Shown here in pieces: positions 42,940 through 52,397 of a stretch of 64,000 nt of DNA. The translations under genes and the position numbers were made by a program. The stretch spans positions 39,990-103,989 of the forward strand of contig NZ_QTYB01000006.1 of the NCBI RefSeq assembly GCF_003461955.1, written 5' to 3'. Each line of letters starts with the position of its first letter. The stretch's first letter is position 1. Under the pieces are notes generated by a model. It did no database searches, was not told the origin of the DNA, and saw only the letters and a program-made list of their open reading frames with translations. The DNA comes from Ruminococcus sp. AM36-2AA. Lineage in GTDB: Bacteria > Bacillota > Clostridia > Lachnospirales > Lachnospiraceae.

Positions 42940-43024
42940 GCGGAAGTGTCGGAACTGGCAGACGAGCAAGACTAAGGATCTTGTGAGCATTGCGCTCGTG
43001 TGGGTTCAAGTCCCATCTTCCGCA
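42940..43024 (+). tRNA. tRNA-Leu, anticodon AAG, copy 1
   Basis: An 85-base class II tRNA. The acceptor stem is GCGGAAG/CTTCCGC with discriminator A. The anticodon stem CAAGA/TCTTG encloses the loop CTAAGGA, so the anticodon is AAG (42974-42976, reads CUU). A long variable arm (GAGC/GCTC) and the T-loop TTCAAGT are present. CCA is not encoded. A34 would be expected to need conversion to inosine to read other codons. The sequence is identical to the copy at 47347. Confidence 0.93.
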
Positions 43025-43090
43025 TTTTTTATTTTGTGAGGACTGTGAGAGATCATGGTTCTTTTTTTGTAAATAAAAGCAAGTGTAAAA

Positions 43091-43146
43091 AAGCTGAATC
43101 ACAAAACCGGAAGATAAAGGAACCGGTTTGTGATTCAGCTTTTTTG
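43091..43146. terminator. Bidirectional terminator between tRNA-Leu and the surface protein gene
   Basis: A long stem (43091-43110 with 43123-43141, one bulged A) with A-rich and T-rich flanks. It ends the plus-strand tRNA transcript and the minus-strand surface protein transcript. Confidence 0.9.
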
Positions 43147-43160
43147 TTAATGGATATTGT

Positions 43161-46100
43161 TTATTTTACTTTGACAGAAGAAGTTTTGCTCCAGGTGGAG
43201 TAGTAATTCTTTTTGCTGACCGTTTTGTATGTGCGGATACGGATGTAGTATTTTTTGCCACCGGACAATTTCTTCAGCACGGTAGATTTGGAACTGCTTT
43301 TGGCGGTAATTGTTTTGGCGCTTTTGAAGCTGCTTGAAGTGCTGTACTGAATCTGATAAGCGGTAACAGATTTTACCGGTTTCCAGGATATATTTGCCTG
43401 GCCTTTTGCAGTGGACTTCAGAGAAACACTGCTGACAGTCAGTGGACGTACTGTGATCAGGATCTTTGCAGATGCAGCTTTATAATTTACGCCCTGTGCA
43501 GCCTGAATGGTAACAGTGGCCTGTCCGGGGCTTACCGGAATGATACTGGTACCGGAAATTTTTACGATCTTGCTGTTGGAAGACTTGCAGGTGATCTTCC
43601 CGTCCGTCTTCTTGCTCTTGATGACCGCGGTTTTGCTGCTGCTCTGAGTCAGGGTAAGTGCTGTGGCTTTTGCTGTGAGTACGGCTTTTGCGCGGGCAAT
43701 CTGGAAACTGGCAGTTTTTGTTCCTGTGTAACTGCCTTTTCCAGTGATCACGACGGAAGCAGTACCGGCATTTATGTTATTACGGTAGGAAACTGTGTAA
43801 TCTGTGCCGGGAACCAGTTCTTTTCCGGAAGAAGTTACTGTGATCTTCGGCTTTTTTTCTGTACCGCTGTAGGTAAAGGATGAACTGGAAAGCTGAATCT
43901 CACATTTACTGAGATCTCTGGCAGTGATCTGGAAAGATTTTGTTACAGTACCGGAATAATTACCTTTTCCTGTGATGGTGACGGAAGCAGTACCGATGTT
44001 GGTGTTGTTATCATAAGAAACGGTGTAGTCAGTTCCTTTTTTTAACTGCTTTTTATTGACAGTTACTGTGACGTCCGGTTTCTTTTCGGTTCCATCGTAA
44101 GTAAATGAGGAAGCGGAAAGAGCAAGTTCGGCTTTCTCCAGGCTGGCGGCACTGATAGTGAAATTTTTCGTAACAGAACCGGAATAGTTACCTTTTCCTG
44201 TGACGGTAACCGTGGCAGAACCTGCGTTGGTATTGTTTACGAAGGAAACCGTATAATCGCTGTTGGCAGTCAGCTGTCTGTTTCCGGTTTTTACAGTAAC
44301 GGATGGCTTTTTCTCAGTGCCGTCATAGGTGAAGGAATCGGCAGAAAGATCTACGCTGGATCTGCTCAGGTCAGCAGGCTGGATCTGGAAAGCTTTTTCA
44401 ACAGAACCGGAGAATCTACCTTTTCCTGTGATGGTAACTGTAGCGGAACCTGCGTTGGTGTTGGCATGATAATACAAGGTGTAATCCTGCCCCTGTGTTA
44501 AAGTATTGCCGTTACATGTTACAGTGACGGCCGGTTTTTTCTCAGTGCCGTCAAAAACCAGCGATTCATTGGAAACGGTAATATCGCAGTTGCTGATCCG
44601 GCCATAGGTGATAGAAAAGGATGTTGTAAAATATCCGTAATAATTTCCGATGCCGCTGATACCGGCACGTGCATTTCCCAGAGTTGTATTATTTTGATAT
44701 TCTACAGTGAAATCCCTGCCTTCAACCAAATCAACACCATTTTTAGAGATGGTTACTTTCGGTTCCTGAGGCTTACCGTCGTAGATACAGGAAGAAGGAG
44801 TAAGGGTACAGGTGGTGCCGTTTGAGTAGATAGGGGCTTTGTCAATGGTGAATTCCTTTGTTACACTGCCGGCGTATTTTCCGATTCCTGTGAAGGTCAT
44901 GGTAAAAGTACCGGCGTTAACAGTATCTCCGCTGGTTGTAATGGTATAGTCAACGTCTTTTTGGAGAGTAAGGCCGGAACGGTATATGGTTATAGTCGGT
45001 GTTTTGTCTGTTCCGTTATAAGATCCGATATAGCCGCGGGAAATGGTGAATACATCCTCGCTTAACAGGTCTACATATAATTCAGAGGTAAATACAGCAT
45101 CCGGATTATATTTGGACTGAACGGTAAGTGTGATCTTGCCTGACTTTTTGGGGGTGAGGACTGCAGTTTGATTGGAAGTCTGGTTTACAGAAATAACACT
45201 TTCATCTGAGCTGGAAATAATGCAGTCATATAGAAAGTCAGAATCACTGCCGAAATCATTAGGAAACCAGCTGGAAGCGGTGATCCTATAACTAAGTTCC
45301 TTAGTCAGAAATTCGCTCTTTTTCATAGCGGAGAAACTGGAATTGGAAGGAGCAATGCTTGCAGTGACCTGTGAGGGAACAACAGCTTTGGAAGAAGTAC
45401 CGCAGACACGGCAGGTCTTGTAAACCTGATAGTTCTCAATGGTTGTGCCGTAAACATATTTATGTCCGTTTTCCACTCGCGTTGCATGGTTGGAAGAGAG
45501 ATCCGACAGATTGATCTCATAAAAAGTATTATGGCTGTCTTTCCATGCGTACCAGATCAGTTTTCCGTTTATAACAGAAGGTGCACAGTCGGAAAGATTT
45601 CCGGCCATTTTGTATGTAGAGCCAGCCTGCTGGCCGGTTCCGTCAATGGCAGTATAATAAACATAACCCTGACTGGACCAGAGAAGCACGAAGCTGTTGC
45701 TGCCGGTTTTTACAAGATGCGGTGTAGCGGCGCTGTCAGAAGTGCCTGCATAGTCGGAAAAATACCGCACAACAGGTGTTCCTCCGGATTTTGAAACAGA
45801 GGAGACAAATACATTTCTGGAATGATTGTCAGCATCATAATTGCCTGCGACCAGATAGGAACTGTCGGAATATTCAAAACCGCCAAGGGATGCGCCGGTA
45901 TAGTTGTTGCCGGATGATCCGGGGAAAGTCATAAGGTCAAATTCCTTGCAGGCATAGGAACTGGAACTCCAGGAATATTGCGGGACAAAAGATCCGCTGC
46001 TGATATCCGTGGGATACTGAAGAACCGTAATAGCACGGGGATAAGCATCACCGTGATCACAGCCCAGAAGAGTTCCGTTATCGATCTGGATGAACTGGTT

Positions 46101-47129
46101 AAAGGAATGGCTGACATATCCGAACTCAGAATTCTGGATTCCTGTAAGCTGATCCACAACAGACATGGTGGAGGTATCTACAGAAAAAGTTACGTTAGCC
46201 TGATGCCCTCCGTACATTTCATGGCAGGTGCGGATAAAAAGATAATTTCCGTAAGAAGCCATACGTGCGGAACCTGCGTCAAAGGGATAGGTGGTATTTG
46301 CACCGAAAAGGCTGCAGGAACCTTGGGATTTCCAGTCTTTGGAGTATTTGCTCACCCGGTAAACTTCTTTCGTATTATCTTTTTCGGTGTTGTTTGCGCC
46401 GGTAAGGATATAATAGTTGTCGTTGGTTTCGTAGAAAGCGCCGAATACAGGCAGTGGAAGATCGAGAGTCATCGTTTTCTTAAAGTTGTATCCGGAATCA
46501 TAGTATTCAATCAGAAGCTTACCGTCAAGGGCACCACTTTGAACCCGCATGAGAGATCCGTCTGGGCTTGTTGTAAGATAGGATTCGACAGGAGAAGACC
46601 AGACACTGTAGTTCTGGTTTTCAAGGTTGCTTCCTTTATAAATGGTGCAGGTTGTATTTAATGAGTTCGATACCGGAATATCTGCTTCGATGACGGAACT
46701 GCTTTTTGCCATCTGGGCTTCTACGGAACCGTCCAGAATACCGGCTTGTACCCCACCTTCTTCTCCGGATGAAAAATCGTCTGTTCCATCGGAATCGGAA
46801 AAAGTCTCTTCTTCATTTCCGGCATTAAATTCCTCTTCCAAAGAAGAAGCATCGGAAGCGTCTGATGTGCTGCCGCTATTAGAATCTTTCGGTGATTGCA
46901 AAAGATCCTCAGAGGATTCCTCCTGTGTATCGATGCCGGTGGAATCGGCAGGATCAGAGTTTTCTTCGGAAGAGAGATCTTCGGAGATCTCAGAAGAAGG
47001 TTCTGCTTCCACGTTGTCATCCGCAGAAAAAGCGTCTGAATAAAAATCAGCTGCATTTACCGGAGCAGAAGTGCCCAGTATACATGCAGAAAGAAAAATG
47101 GATAGTAGTTGTGCTTTTTTGTTTTTCAT
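43161..47129 (-). CDS. Large secreted repeat protein with beta-propeller-like and Ig-like domains
   Basis: A 1322-residue exported protein of unknown function. In order it has a signal peptide (MKNKKAQLLSIFLSACILG, then SAPVNA), a highly acidic Ser/Glu/Asp linker (about 30-130), a region of about 400 residues that looks like a beta-propeller or other all-beta fold (about 140-600), and a bacterial Ig-like domain (about 605-690). Six tandem repeats of about 75 residues follow (about 690-1146), each with the pattern YDGTEKKPxVTV, DYTVSY, NNTNAGTA and GKGNYSG. Another Ig-like domain and a C-terminal fibronectin type III domain close the protein. There is no LPXTG anchor. The start at 47129 has AAAGGAGGT; the longer frame reaches into the tRNA promoter and is rejected. 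Two identical tRNA-Leu genes flank it. Confidence 0.8.
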   Translation of the reverse strand: MKNKKAQLLSIFLSACILGTSAPVNAADFYSDAFSADDNVEAEPSSEISEDLSSEENSDPADSTGIDTQEESSEDLLQSPKDSNSGSTSDASDASSLEEEFNAGNEEETFSDSDGTDDFSSGEEGGVQAGILDGSVEAQMAKSSSVIEADIPVSNSLNTTCTIYKGSNLENQNYSVWSSPVESYLTTSPDGSLMRVQSGALDGKLLIEYYDSGYNFKKTMTLDLPLPVFGAFYETNDNYYILTGANNTEKDNTKEVYRVSKYSKDWKSQGSCSLFGANTTYPFDAGSARMASYGNYLFIRTCHEMYGGHQANVTFSVDTSTMSVVDQLTGIQNSEFGYVSHSFNQFIQIDNGTLLGCDHGDAYPRAITVLQYPTDISSGSFVPQYSWSSSSYACKEFDLMTFPGSSGNNYTGASLGGFEYSDSSYLVAGNYDADNHSRNVFVSSVSKSGGTPVVRYFSDYAGTSDSAATPHLVKTGSNSFVLLWSSQGYVYYTAIDGTGQQAGSTYKMAGNLSDCAPSVINGKLIWYAWKDSHNTFYEINLSDLSSNHATRVENGHKYVYGTTIENYQVYKTCRVCGTSSKAVVPSQVTASIAPSNSSFSAMKKSEFLTKELSYRITASSWFPNDFGSDSDFLYDCIISSSDESVISVNQTSNQTAVLTPKKSGKITLTVQSKYNPDAVFTSELYVDLLSEDVFTISRGYIGSYNGTDKTPTITIYRSGLTLQKDVDYTITTSGDTVNAGTFTMTFTGIGKYAGSVTKEFTIDKAPIYSNGTTCTLTPSSCIYDGKPQEPKVTISKNGVDLVEGRDFTVEYQNNTTLGNARAGISGIGNYYGYFTTSFSITYGRISNCDITVSNESLVFDGTEKKPAVTVTCNGNTLTQGQDYTLYYHANTNAGSATVTITGKGRFSGSVEKAFQIQPADLSRSSVDLSADSFTYDGTEKKPSVTVKTGNRQLTANSDYTVSFVNNTNAGSATVTVTGKGNYSGSVTKNFTISAASLEKAELALSASSFTYDGTEKKPDVTVTVNKKQLKKGTDYTVSYDNNTNIGTASVTITGKGNYSGTVTKSFQITARDLSKCEIQLSSSSFTYSGTEKKPKITVTSSGKELVPGTDYTVSYRNNINAGTASVVITGKGSYTGTKTASFQIARAKAVLTAKATALTLTQSSSKTAVIKSKKTDGKITCKSSNSKIVKISGTSIIPVSPGQATVTIQAAQGVNYKAASAKILITVRPLTVSSVSLKSTAKGQANISWKPVKSVTAYQIQYSTSSSFKSAKTITAKSSSKSTVLKKLSGGKKYYIRIRTYKTVSKKNYYSTWSKTSSVKVK
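43690..45060 (-). repeat. Six tandem coding repeats (about 225 bp each)
   Basis: Tandem units inside the surface protein gene. The three nearest the C-terminus are the most alike, which suggests recent duplication or gene conversion. Units nearer the propeller-like part are more diverged. Confidence 0.8.
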
Positions 47130-47267
47130 AGGTACCTCCTTTTTATATGGTTTTACATATAAACCTGGCAATATTTTACTACAAAAAAAGAAAAAATGGT
47201 CAATTATTGTTGAAAAAAGAAGAAAAAGAGACAGAATCATAAGTTGAGAAAAAAATAAAAAAAAGTG

Positions 47268-47296
47268 TTGACATATAGGAACCACTTTGTTATACT
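47268..47296 (+). promoter_or_regulatory. tRNA-Leu promoter, copy 2
   Basis: -35 TTGACA (47268-47273), 17 bp spacer, -10 TATACT (47291-47296). Confidence 0.85.
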
Positions 47297-47346
47297 ATCA
47301 CTTGTCGCGAGGGAGAAAATAAAAAATCCCAAGGAAATGCGGTCAT

Positions 47347-47431
47347 GCGGAAGTGTCGGAACTGGCAGACGAGCAAGACTAAGGATCTTGTGAGCATTGC
47401 GCTCGTGTGGGTTCAAGTCCCATCTTCCGCA
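47347..47431 (+). tRNA. tRNA-Leu, anticodon AAG, copy 2
   Basis: Identical over all 85 bases to the tRNA at 42940-43024, with its own promoter and terminator. Two identical genes so close in the same orientation point to a duplication. Confidence 0.93.
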
Positions 47432-47442
47432 TGACTTTAAGG

Positions 47443-47470
47443 CAGAGCTGTGAATCGCAGCTCTGTTTTT
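47443..47470 (+). terminator. Terminator of tRNA-Leu copy 2
   Basis: CAGAGCTG (47443-47450) pairs with CAGCTCTG (47458-47465), followed by TTTTT. Confidence 0.9.
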
Positions 47471-47685
47471 GGCTATATGAAAGTAAATCGAGGAGCGGTT
47501 TGCATATTTGTTCTCGTTTCATATACAATATGAGAATTTTGGACACCTTCAGGTTGGAACAGACGATAAAACCAATATTTTTTGAATTTTTTTTTCAGAA
47601 AAGAGGAATTTGCGGTTTTGTGTAGAATATAATTAACAGAGGGTATTTTATCGCCGCTGTTTGTCAGACTGTGGAGGAAGTGCTT

Positions 47686-48696
47686 ATGAACATCAGAGAG
47701 AATATGGAACAGAGAGAACGGGAACTGTTAAGTCCCTATGCGTCTCACAGCGCAGATACCAGAGGCAGAGACCGGCCGGAAGAGGAATGCGATGTGCGTA
47801 CCGCATATCAGCGGGACAGGGACAGGATCCTTCACTGCAAGGCTTTTCGCCGCATGAAAGATAAGACGCAGGTGTTTCTGGCACCGCAGGGAGATCATTA
47901 CCGTACCAGGTTGACGCATACACTGGAGGTATCACAGATTGCCCGTACCATTGCCAAGGCACTCCGGCTTAATGAAGATCTGGTGGAGGCCATTGCGCTG
48001 GGCCATGATCTGGGGCACACGCCCTTTGGACATGCCGGGGAAAGAGCGCTGGATCAGATACATCCTGGAGGTTTTGCCCACTATAAACAGAGCGTCCGGG
48101 TTGTGGAAGTACTGGAGAAGAACGGGAACGGACTGAATCTTACCTGGGAAGTCCGTAACGGGATCATGAATCACCGTACCAGTGGAAATCCTTCTACTCT
48201 GGAAGGCCAGGTTGTGCGTTTTTCTGACAAGATCGCCTATATCCATCACGATATGGACGATGCTCAGCGTGCGGGAATCATCACAGAAGATGACATTCCT
48301 GTTACAATGAGAACTTTTCTCGGATATACCACGAGAGAACGGCTGAATACTTTCGTACATAATATTATAGAGAACAGTATGGATAAAGACAGCATCTCCA
48401 TGTCGCCTGATGTTTTTGAGGCGATGATGGAACTTCGGGCCCTGATGTTCCGGAATGTCTATGAGAATCCGGTTGCCAAGAAGGAAGAAGACAAAGCCAT
48501 CAAGATGCTGAGTGAACTATACGAATATTATACAGATCACCCGGAGGCAATGTCCAGGGAATACAGAGAACTGGTGGAATACCGGGGAGTACCCAAGGAA
48601 CAGGCAGTCTGTGATTACATTTCAGGAATGACAGATCAGTACTCCATGGAGAAATTCAGGGAGATCTACATACCGAAGTCCTGGGAGGTCTATTAA
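47686..48696 (+). CDS. dgt: Deoxyguanosinetriphosphate triphosphohydrolase-like HD protein
   Basis: A 336-residue HD-domain dNTPase that splits dGTP or other dNTPs into nucleoside and triphosphate. The HD ligands are in RLTHTLEVSQIA and ALGHDLGHTPFGHAGE, with a later Asp in RFSDKIAYIHHD. The N-terminal DVRTAYQRDRDRILHCKAFRRM (read in parts) is typical of the family. ATG 47686 follows GGAGGAAG; the frame also opens at a GTG five codons earlier. It lies 20 bases upstream of dnaG, a common pairing in Clostridia, and may balance dNTP supply with replication. Confidence 0.9.
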   Translation: MNIRENMEQRERELLSPYASHSADTRGRDRPEEECDVRTAYQRDRDRILHCKAFRRMKDKTQVFLAPQGDHYRTRLTHTLEVSQIARTIAKALRLNEDLVEAIALGHDLGHTPFGHAGERALDQIHPGGFAHYKQSVRVVEVLEKNGNGLNLTWEVRNGIMNHRTSGNPSTLEGQVVRFSDKIAYIHHDMDDAQRAGIITEDDIPVTMRTFLGYTTRERLNTFVHNIIENSMDKDSISMSPDVFEAMMELRALMFRNVYENPVAKKEEDKAIKMLSELYEYYTDHPEAMSREYRELVEYRGVPKEQAVCDYISGMTDQYSMEKFREIYIPKSWEVY

Positions 48697-48715
48697 ATGG
48701 AAAAGAGGGATAAAC

Positions 48716-50509
48716 ATGCGTTATTCAGATGACATCATAGAAGAAGTCCGAATGAAAAATGACATTGTAGACGTGATATCCCAGTATGTGAAACTGACAC
48801 GGAAGGGAAGTTCCTATTTCGGACTGTGTCCCTTCCATAATGAGAAAACTCCTTCTTTTTCCGTGACGCCATCCAAGCAGATGTATTACTGCTTTGGCTG
48901 CGGGGCAGGAGGAAACGTATACAATTTTATCATGGAATATGAGAATTATTCTTTTGGTGAGGCTTTGTCACATCTGGCTGACCGGGCAGGAGTAGAGCTT
49001 CCGAAGATCGAATATTCCAGGGAAGCAAGAGAAAAAGCAGAACAGAGAGCGGCGCTTCTTGAAATCAACAAGCTGGCAGCTCAGTATTTTTACTATCAGC
49101 TCCGGCGAGAAGGAGGAAAAACTGCCTACGGCTATCTGACAGGCAGAGGTCTTTCGGAGGAAACCATCCGGAAATTCGGCCTTGGATATTCGGACAAGTA
49201 CAGCGATGACCTGTACAAATATCTCAAGGGAAAAGGCTACAGTGATGAACTTCTCCGGGAATCCGGGCTGTTTAATGTGGATGAGCGGCGGGGAATGTAT
49301 GACAAGTTCTGGAACCGTGTGATCTTCCCGATCATGGATGTAAATAACCGGGTCATTGGTTTTGGCGGCCGTGTCATGGGAGATGGCAAGCCCAAGTATC
49401 TGAATTCACCGGAGACGAAGATTTTTGACAAGAGCAGGAATCTCTACGGACTGAATGTGGCCAGGACCACCAGGAAGAATTACCTGATCCTCTGTGAGGG
49501 ATATATGGATGTGATCGCCATGCATCAGGCAGGCTTTACCAATGCAGTGGCATCTCTTGGAACCGCTCTGACATCCGGACATGCAAGTCTTGTGAAACGT
49601 TACACCAAGGAAGTCCTGCTTCTTTACGACAGTGACGGCGCAGGCATCCGTGCGGCTCTCCGTGCGATCCCGATCCTTCGGGAGGCAGGGGTTACGTCCA
49701 GGGTGGTAAGCCTGAAGCCATGGAAGGATCCGGACGAGTTTATCAAGAATGAGGGCGCGGAGGCTTTTGAAGAGCGTCTGAACCAGGCGATGGACAGTTT
49801 TATGTTCCGTGTGCATATTGCAGAGCAGGAATTTGCGATGGATGCACCTCAGGGACAGAATCAGTTTTTTGAGCGGTGCGCCGAAATGCTGCTGGAACTT
49901 TCCGACGAACTGGAAAGGAATCTTTATATAGAAGCAATTGTGAAGGAATATGGCCGCTATGGAGTGGGCACGGAAGATATCCGGAAAAGGGTCAACACAC
50001 TGGCTCTGAAAGGAACGCCTGCAGAGAAGCGGATCCAGCCGAAATCCGGGACTCCGGAAACAAAGAAAAAAGAATCCGCCGCAGATAAGGCCCAGAAGCT
50101 GATGCTTACCTGGCTTGTGAATTATCCGGGGATCTTTGAACAGGTGGAGAAATATATTTCACCGTCAGATTTTGTGGTGCCGCTGTATAAAGAGGTGGCC
50201 CAGATGCTGTTTGACCAGCATAAAGAAGGAGAGACCAATCCGGGAAAACTTCTCAATGCATTTACAGATAGCGAGGAACAGAGAGAAGTGGCATCACTTT
50301 TTAATGCCACCATTCATCTGGAAAACGAAGGAGAACAGCAGAGAGCCTTTTCTGATACGCTGCTGCGGATCAAGGAAGAGAGCCTCAAAGAAAAAAACCG
50401 TACCTGGGACCCGTCAGACATGGCAGGGCTTCAGGAACTGATAAAAGCAAAAAAAGAACTGGAAGACCTTGGAAGAAAGAGGCAGCAACTGCATATTTCT
50501 TTCAATTAA
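48716..50509 (+). CDS. dnaG: DNA primase
   Basis: A 597-residue replicative primase. The zinc-binding CHC2 domain (about 35-90) has LCPFHNEKTPSFSV and YCFGCGAGGN. The core and TOPRIM domain follow with LILCEGYMDVIAMHQAG and LLYDSDGAGIRAALRA, and a C-terminal helicase-binding region ends the protein. The GAGGGATAAAC site fits the ATG. It is followed 39 bases later by rpoD, as in the classic macromolecular synthesis operon, here without rpsU. Confidence 0.96.
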   Translation: MRYSDDIIEEVRMKNDIVDVISQYVKLTRKGSSYFGLCPFHNEKTPSFSVTPSKQMYYCFGCGAGGNVYNFIMEYENYSFGEALSHLADRAGVELPKIEYSREAREKAEQRAALLEINKLAAQYFYYQLRREGGKTAYGYLTGRGLSEETIRKFGLGYSDKYSDDLYKYLKGKGYSDELLRESGLFNVDERRGMYDKFWNRVIFPIMDVNNRVIGFGGRVMGDGKPKYLNSPETKIFDKSRNLYGLNVARTTRKNYLILCEGYMDVIAMHQAGFTNAVASLGTALTSGHASLVKRYTKEVLLLYDSDGAGIRAALRAIPILREAGVTSRVVSLKPWKDPDEFIKNEGAEAFEERLNQAMDSFMFRVHIAEQEFAMDAPQGQNQFFERCAEMLLELSDELERNLYIEAIVKEYGRYGVGTEDIRKRVNTLALKGTPAEKRIQPKSGTPETKKKESAADKAQKLMLTWLVNYPGIFEQVEKYISPSDFVVPLYKEVAQMLFDQHKEGETNPGKLLNAFTDSEEQREVASLFNATIHLENEGEQQRAFSDTLLRIKEESLKEKNRTWDPSDMAGLQELIKAKKELEDLGRKRQQLHISFN

Positions 50510-50548
50510 GGATAAAATATAAACACTATATGGAGGTATAGAGCACCT

Positions 50549-51676
50549 ATGGAAATGAATATGGCAAAATTCAGCGAGAAACTTGTAGAGCTTCTTGAAC
50601 TTGCGAAAAAGAAAAAGAATGTGCTGGAATATCAGGAGATCAGCGACTTCTTCAAGGACTCTCCACTGGAAGTAGATCAGATGGAGAAAGTCTTTGACTT
50701 CCTGGAGGCCAGCGGTGTGGACGTTCTCCGTATCACAGACAACAGCGGTGACGAACTCCTCCTTGATAACGATATGGATATGGAAGGCCTGGATGATGAA
50801 GAAGAGGTAGAACTTGACAAGATCGACCTCTCCGTGCCGGAAGGTGTCAGCATCGAGGATCCGGTCCGTATGTACCTGAAAGAAATCGGTAAAGTCAGCC
50901 TGTTGAGTGCAGACGAGGAGATCGAGCTTGCAAAAAGAATGGAAAAAGGTGATGAAGCTGCCAAGAAGCGTCTGGCAGAAGCGAACCTCCGTCTTGTTGT
51001 CAGCATCGCCAAGCGTTATGTGGGACGTGGAATGCTGTTCCTTGATCTGATCCAGGAAGGTAACCTTGGTCTTATCAAGGCAGTTGAGAAATTTGATTAC
51101 AGAAAGGGCTACAAGTTCAGTACCTATGCAACCTGGTGGATCCGTCAGGCCATCACAAGAGCCATTGCGGACCAGGCACGTACCATCCGTATCCCGGTGC
51201 ATATGGTTGAGACGATCAACAAGCTGATCCGTGTTTCCCGTCAGCTGCTTCAGGAGCTTGGACGTGAACCTACGCCGGAAGAGATCGCTGAGGAGATGGA
51301 CATGCCGGTAGACCGTGTACGTGAGATCCTTAAGATCTCCCAGGAGCCGGTATCTCTGGAAACTCCGATCGGTGAGGAGGAAGACAGCCATCTTGGCGAT
51401 TTCATCCAGGATGATAATGTTCCGGTACCTGCAGATGCAGCTGCGTTTACACTTCTGAAAGAGCAACTGGTAGAGGTTTTGAGCACTCTTACTGACCGTG
51501 AGCAGAAAGTTCTTCGCCTCCGTTTCGGTCTGGACGACGGACGTGCCAGAACTCTGGAGGAAGTTGGTAAAGAGTTTAACGTTACAAGAGAGCGTATCCG
51601 TCAGATCGAAGCGAAAGCTCTGCGTAAACTGCGTCATCCCAGCCGCAGCCGCAAGCTGAAGGATTACCTTGACTGA
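50549..51676 (+). CDS. rpoD: RNA polymerase sigma factor RpoD (sigma A)
   Basis: A 375-residue primary sigma factor. After a short acidic region 1.1, region 1.2 starts at about residue 108 ([20 protein letters not shown]). Region 2.3-2.4 has [20 protein letters not shown]. Region 4.2 has [28 protein letters not shown], read in parts. It lacks the long non-conserved insert of proteobacterial sigma 70. The GGAGG site is 12 bases before ATG 50549, and two more in-frame ATGs follow within five codons, so the exact start is open. The end overlaps trmK. Confidence 0.96.
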   Translation: MEMNMAKFSEKLVELLELAKKKKNVLEYQEISDFFKDSPLEVDQMEKVFDFLEASGVDVLRITDNSGDELLLDNDMDMEGLDDEEEVELDKIDLSVPEGVSIEDPVRMYLKEIGKVSLLSADEEIELAKRMEKGDEAAKKRLAEANLRLVVSIAKRYVGRGMLFLDLIQEGNLGLIKAVEKFDYRKGYKFSTYATWWIRQAITRAIADQARTIRIPVHMVETINKLIRVSRQLLQELGREPTPEEIAEEMDMPVDRVREILKISQEPVSLETPIGEEEDSHLGDFIQDDNVPVPADAAAFTLLKEQLVEVLSTLTDREQKVLRLRFGLDDGRARTLEEVGKEFNVTRERIRQIEAKALRKLRHPSRSRKLKDYLD

Positions 51677-52397
51677 TAAAAATATATCCGTACAGCTTTC
51701 CATGCGTCTTTGTGCCATTGCCGGTATGGTAACAAAAGGAAACCGGCTGGCAGACGTAGGATGTGACCATGGCTATCTGTCCATCTATCTTGTTGAGGAA
51801 AGAATAGTTCCGTCAGCTATTGCCATGGATGTACGTCCGGGACCGCTTTCAAGAGCTAGGGAGAATATTTCCCGCTATGGTCTTGAAGATTACATAGAGA
51901 CCCGTTTAAGTGATGGGCTTACGAAGCTTGAGCCGGGGGAAGGTGATACCCTGGTGATTGCGGGAATGGGCGGTCCTCTGATGGAAAGGATATTAAATGA
52001 GGGAGCGAAGGTCCGGGAGGGGTTTCAGGAACTGATCCTGCAGCCTCAGTCGGACCTTCCTCATTTCCGGCATTTTCTCTCTGAGATCGGCTGGGAGATC
52101 GTAAGAGAGGAAATGATAAAAGAAGACGGAAAGTTTTATCCAATGATGAAAGCGGTGCGAAGAGAATCCGGAGAACAGTTTGCCTATACAGAGGAAGAAG
52201 CCTGGTTTGGGCCACTTCTTCTGAAAAAGTGCCATCCGGTTCTGAGGGAATATCTTCTCAGGGAGGAATCCATCCGTAAGAAGATACTGGCCGGTCTTTC
52301 CGGGGCAGAGTCTGCTTCCGCAAAAAGCCGTCTGGCAGAAGTAAAGGAGGAAATGGAGCTGATTCATACAGCTCTGAAACGATATGAAAGCATATGA
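51669..52397 (+). CDS. trmK: tRNA (adenine(22)-N(1))-methyltransferase
   Basis: A 242-residue SAM-dependent enzyme that methylates A22 in the D-loop of some tRNAs. The SAM motif is [15 protein letters not shown], and [14 protein letters not shown] is the family signature. A TTG start at 51669 overlaps the rpoD stop codon; I prefer it because the family usually begins LSxRL just before the first motif, and AAGGA lies about six bases upstream. The next ATG (51702) would remove this part. It overlaps the following Nif3-like gene by 14 bases. Confidence 0.9.
   Translation: MTDKNISVQLSMRLCAIAGMVTKGNRLADVGCDHGYLSIYLVEERIVPSAIAMDVRPGPLSRARENISRYGLEDYIETRLSDGLTKLEPGEGDTLVIAGMGGPLMERILNEGAKVREGFQELILQPQSDLPHFRHFLSEIGWEIVREEMIKEDGKFYPMMKAVRRESGEQFAYTEEEAWFGPLLLKKCHPVLREYLLREESIRKKILAGLSGAESASAKSRLAEVKEEMELIHTALKRYESI

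Larger units (their letters stand above)
42853..43025 (+). repeat. Direct repeat, copy 1 (promoter, leader and tRNA-Leu)
   Basis: About 173 bp nearly identical to 47259-47432. It includes AAAAAGTGTTGACATA, the -10 region, a conserved leader CACTTGTCGCGAGGGAGAA and the whole tRNA. Differences are confined to the -35/-10 spacer and the last part of the leader. Confidence 0.85.
47259..47432 (+). repeat. Direct repeat, copy 2 (promoter, leader and tRNA-Leu)
   Basis: The partner of 42853-43025, in the same orientation about 4.4 kb away, with the surface protein gene between them. Confidence 0.85.

Noticed and set aside
43690..45060. CRISPR-like tandem array
   Set aside because: The repeats are about 225 bp, in frame and diverged; they encode protein repeats.
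47130..47285. N-terminal extension of the surface protein to 1374 residues
   Set aside because: The extension lacks a ribosome site and overlaps the tRNA-Leu promoter, while the start at 47129 has AAAGGAGGT and a typical signal peptide.
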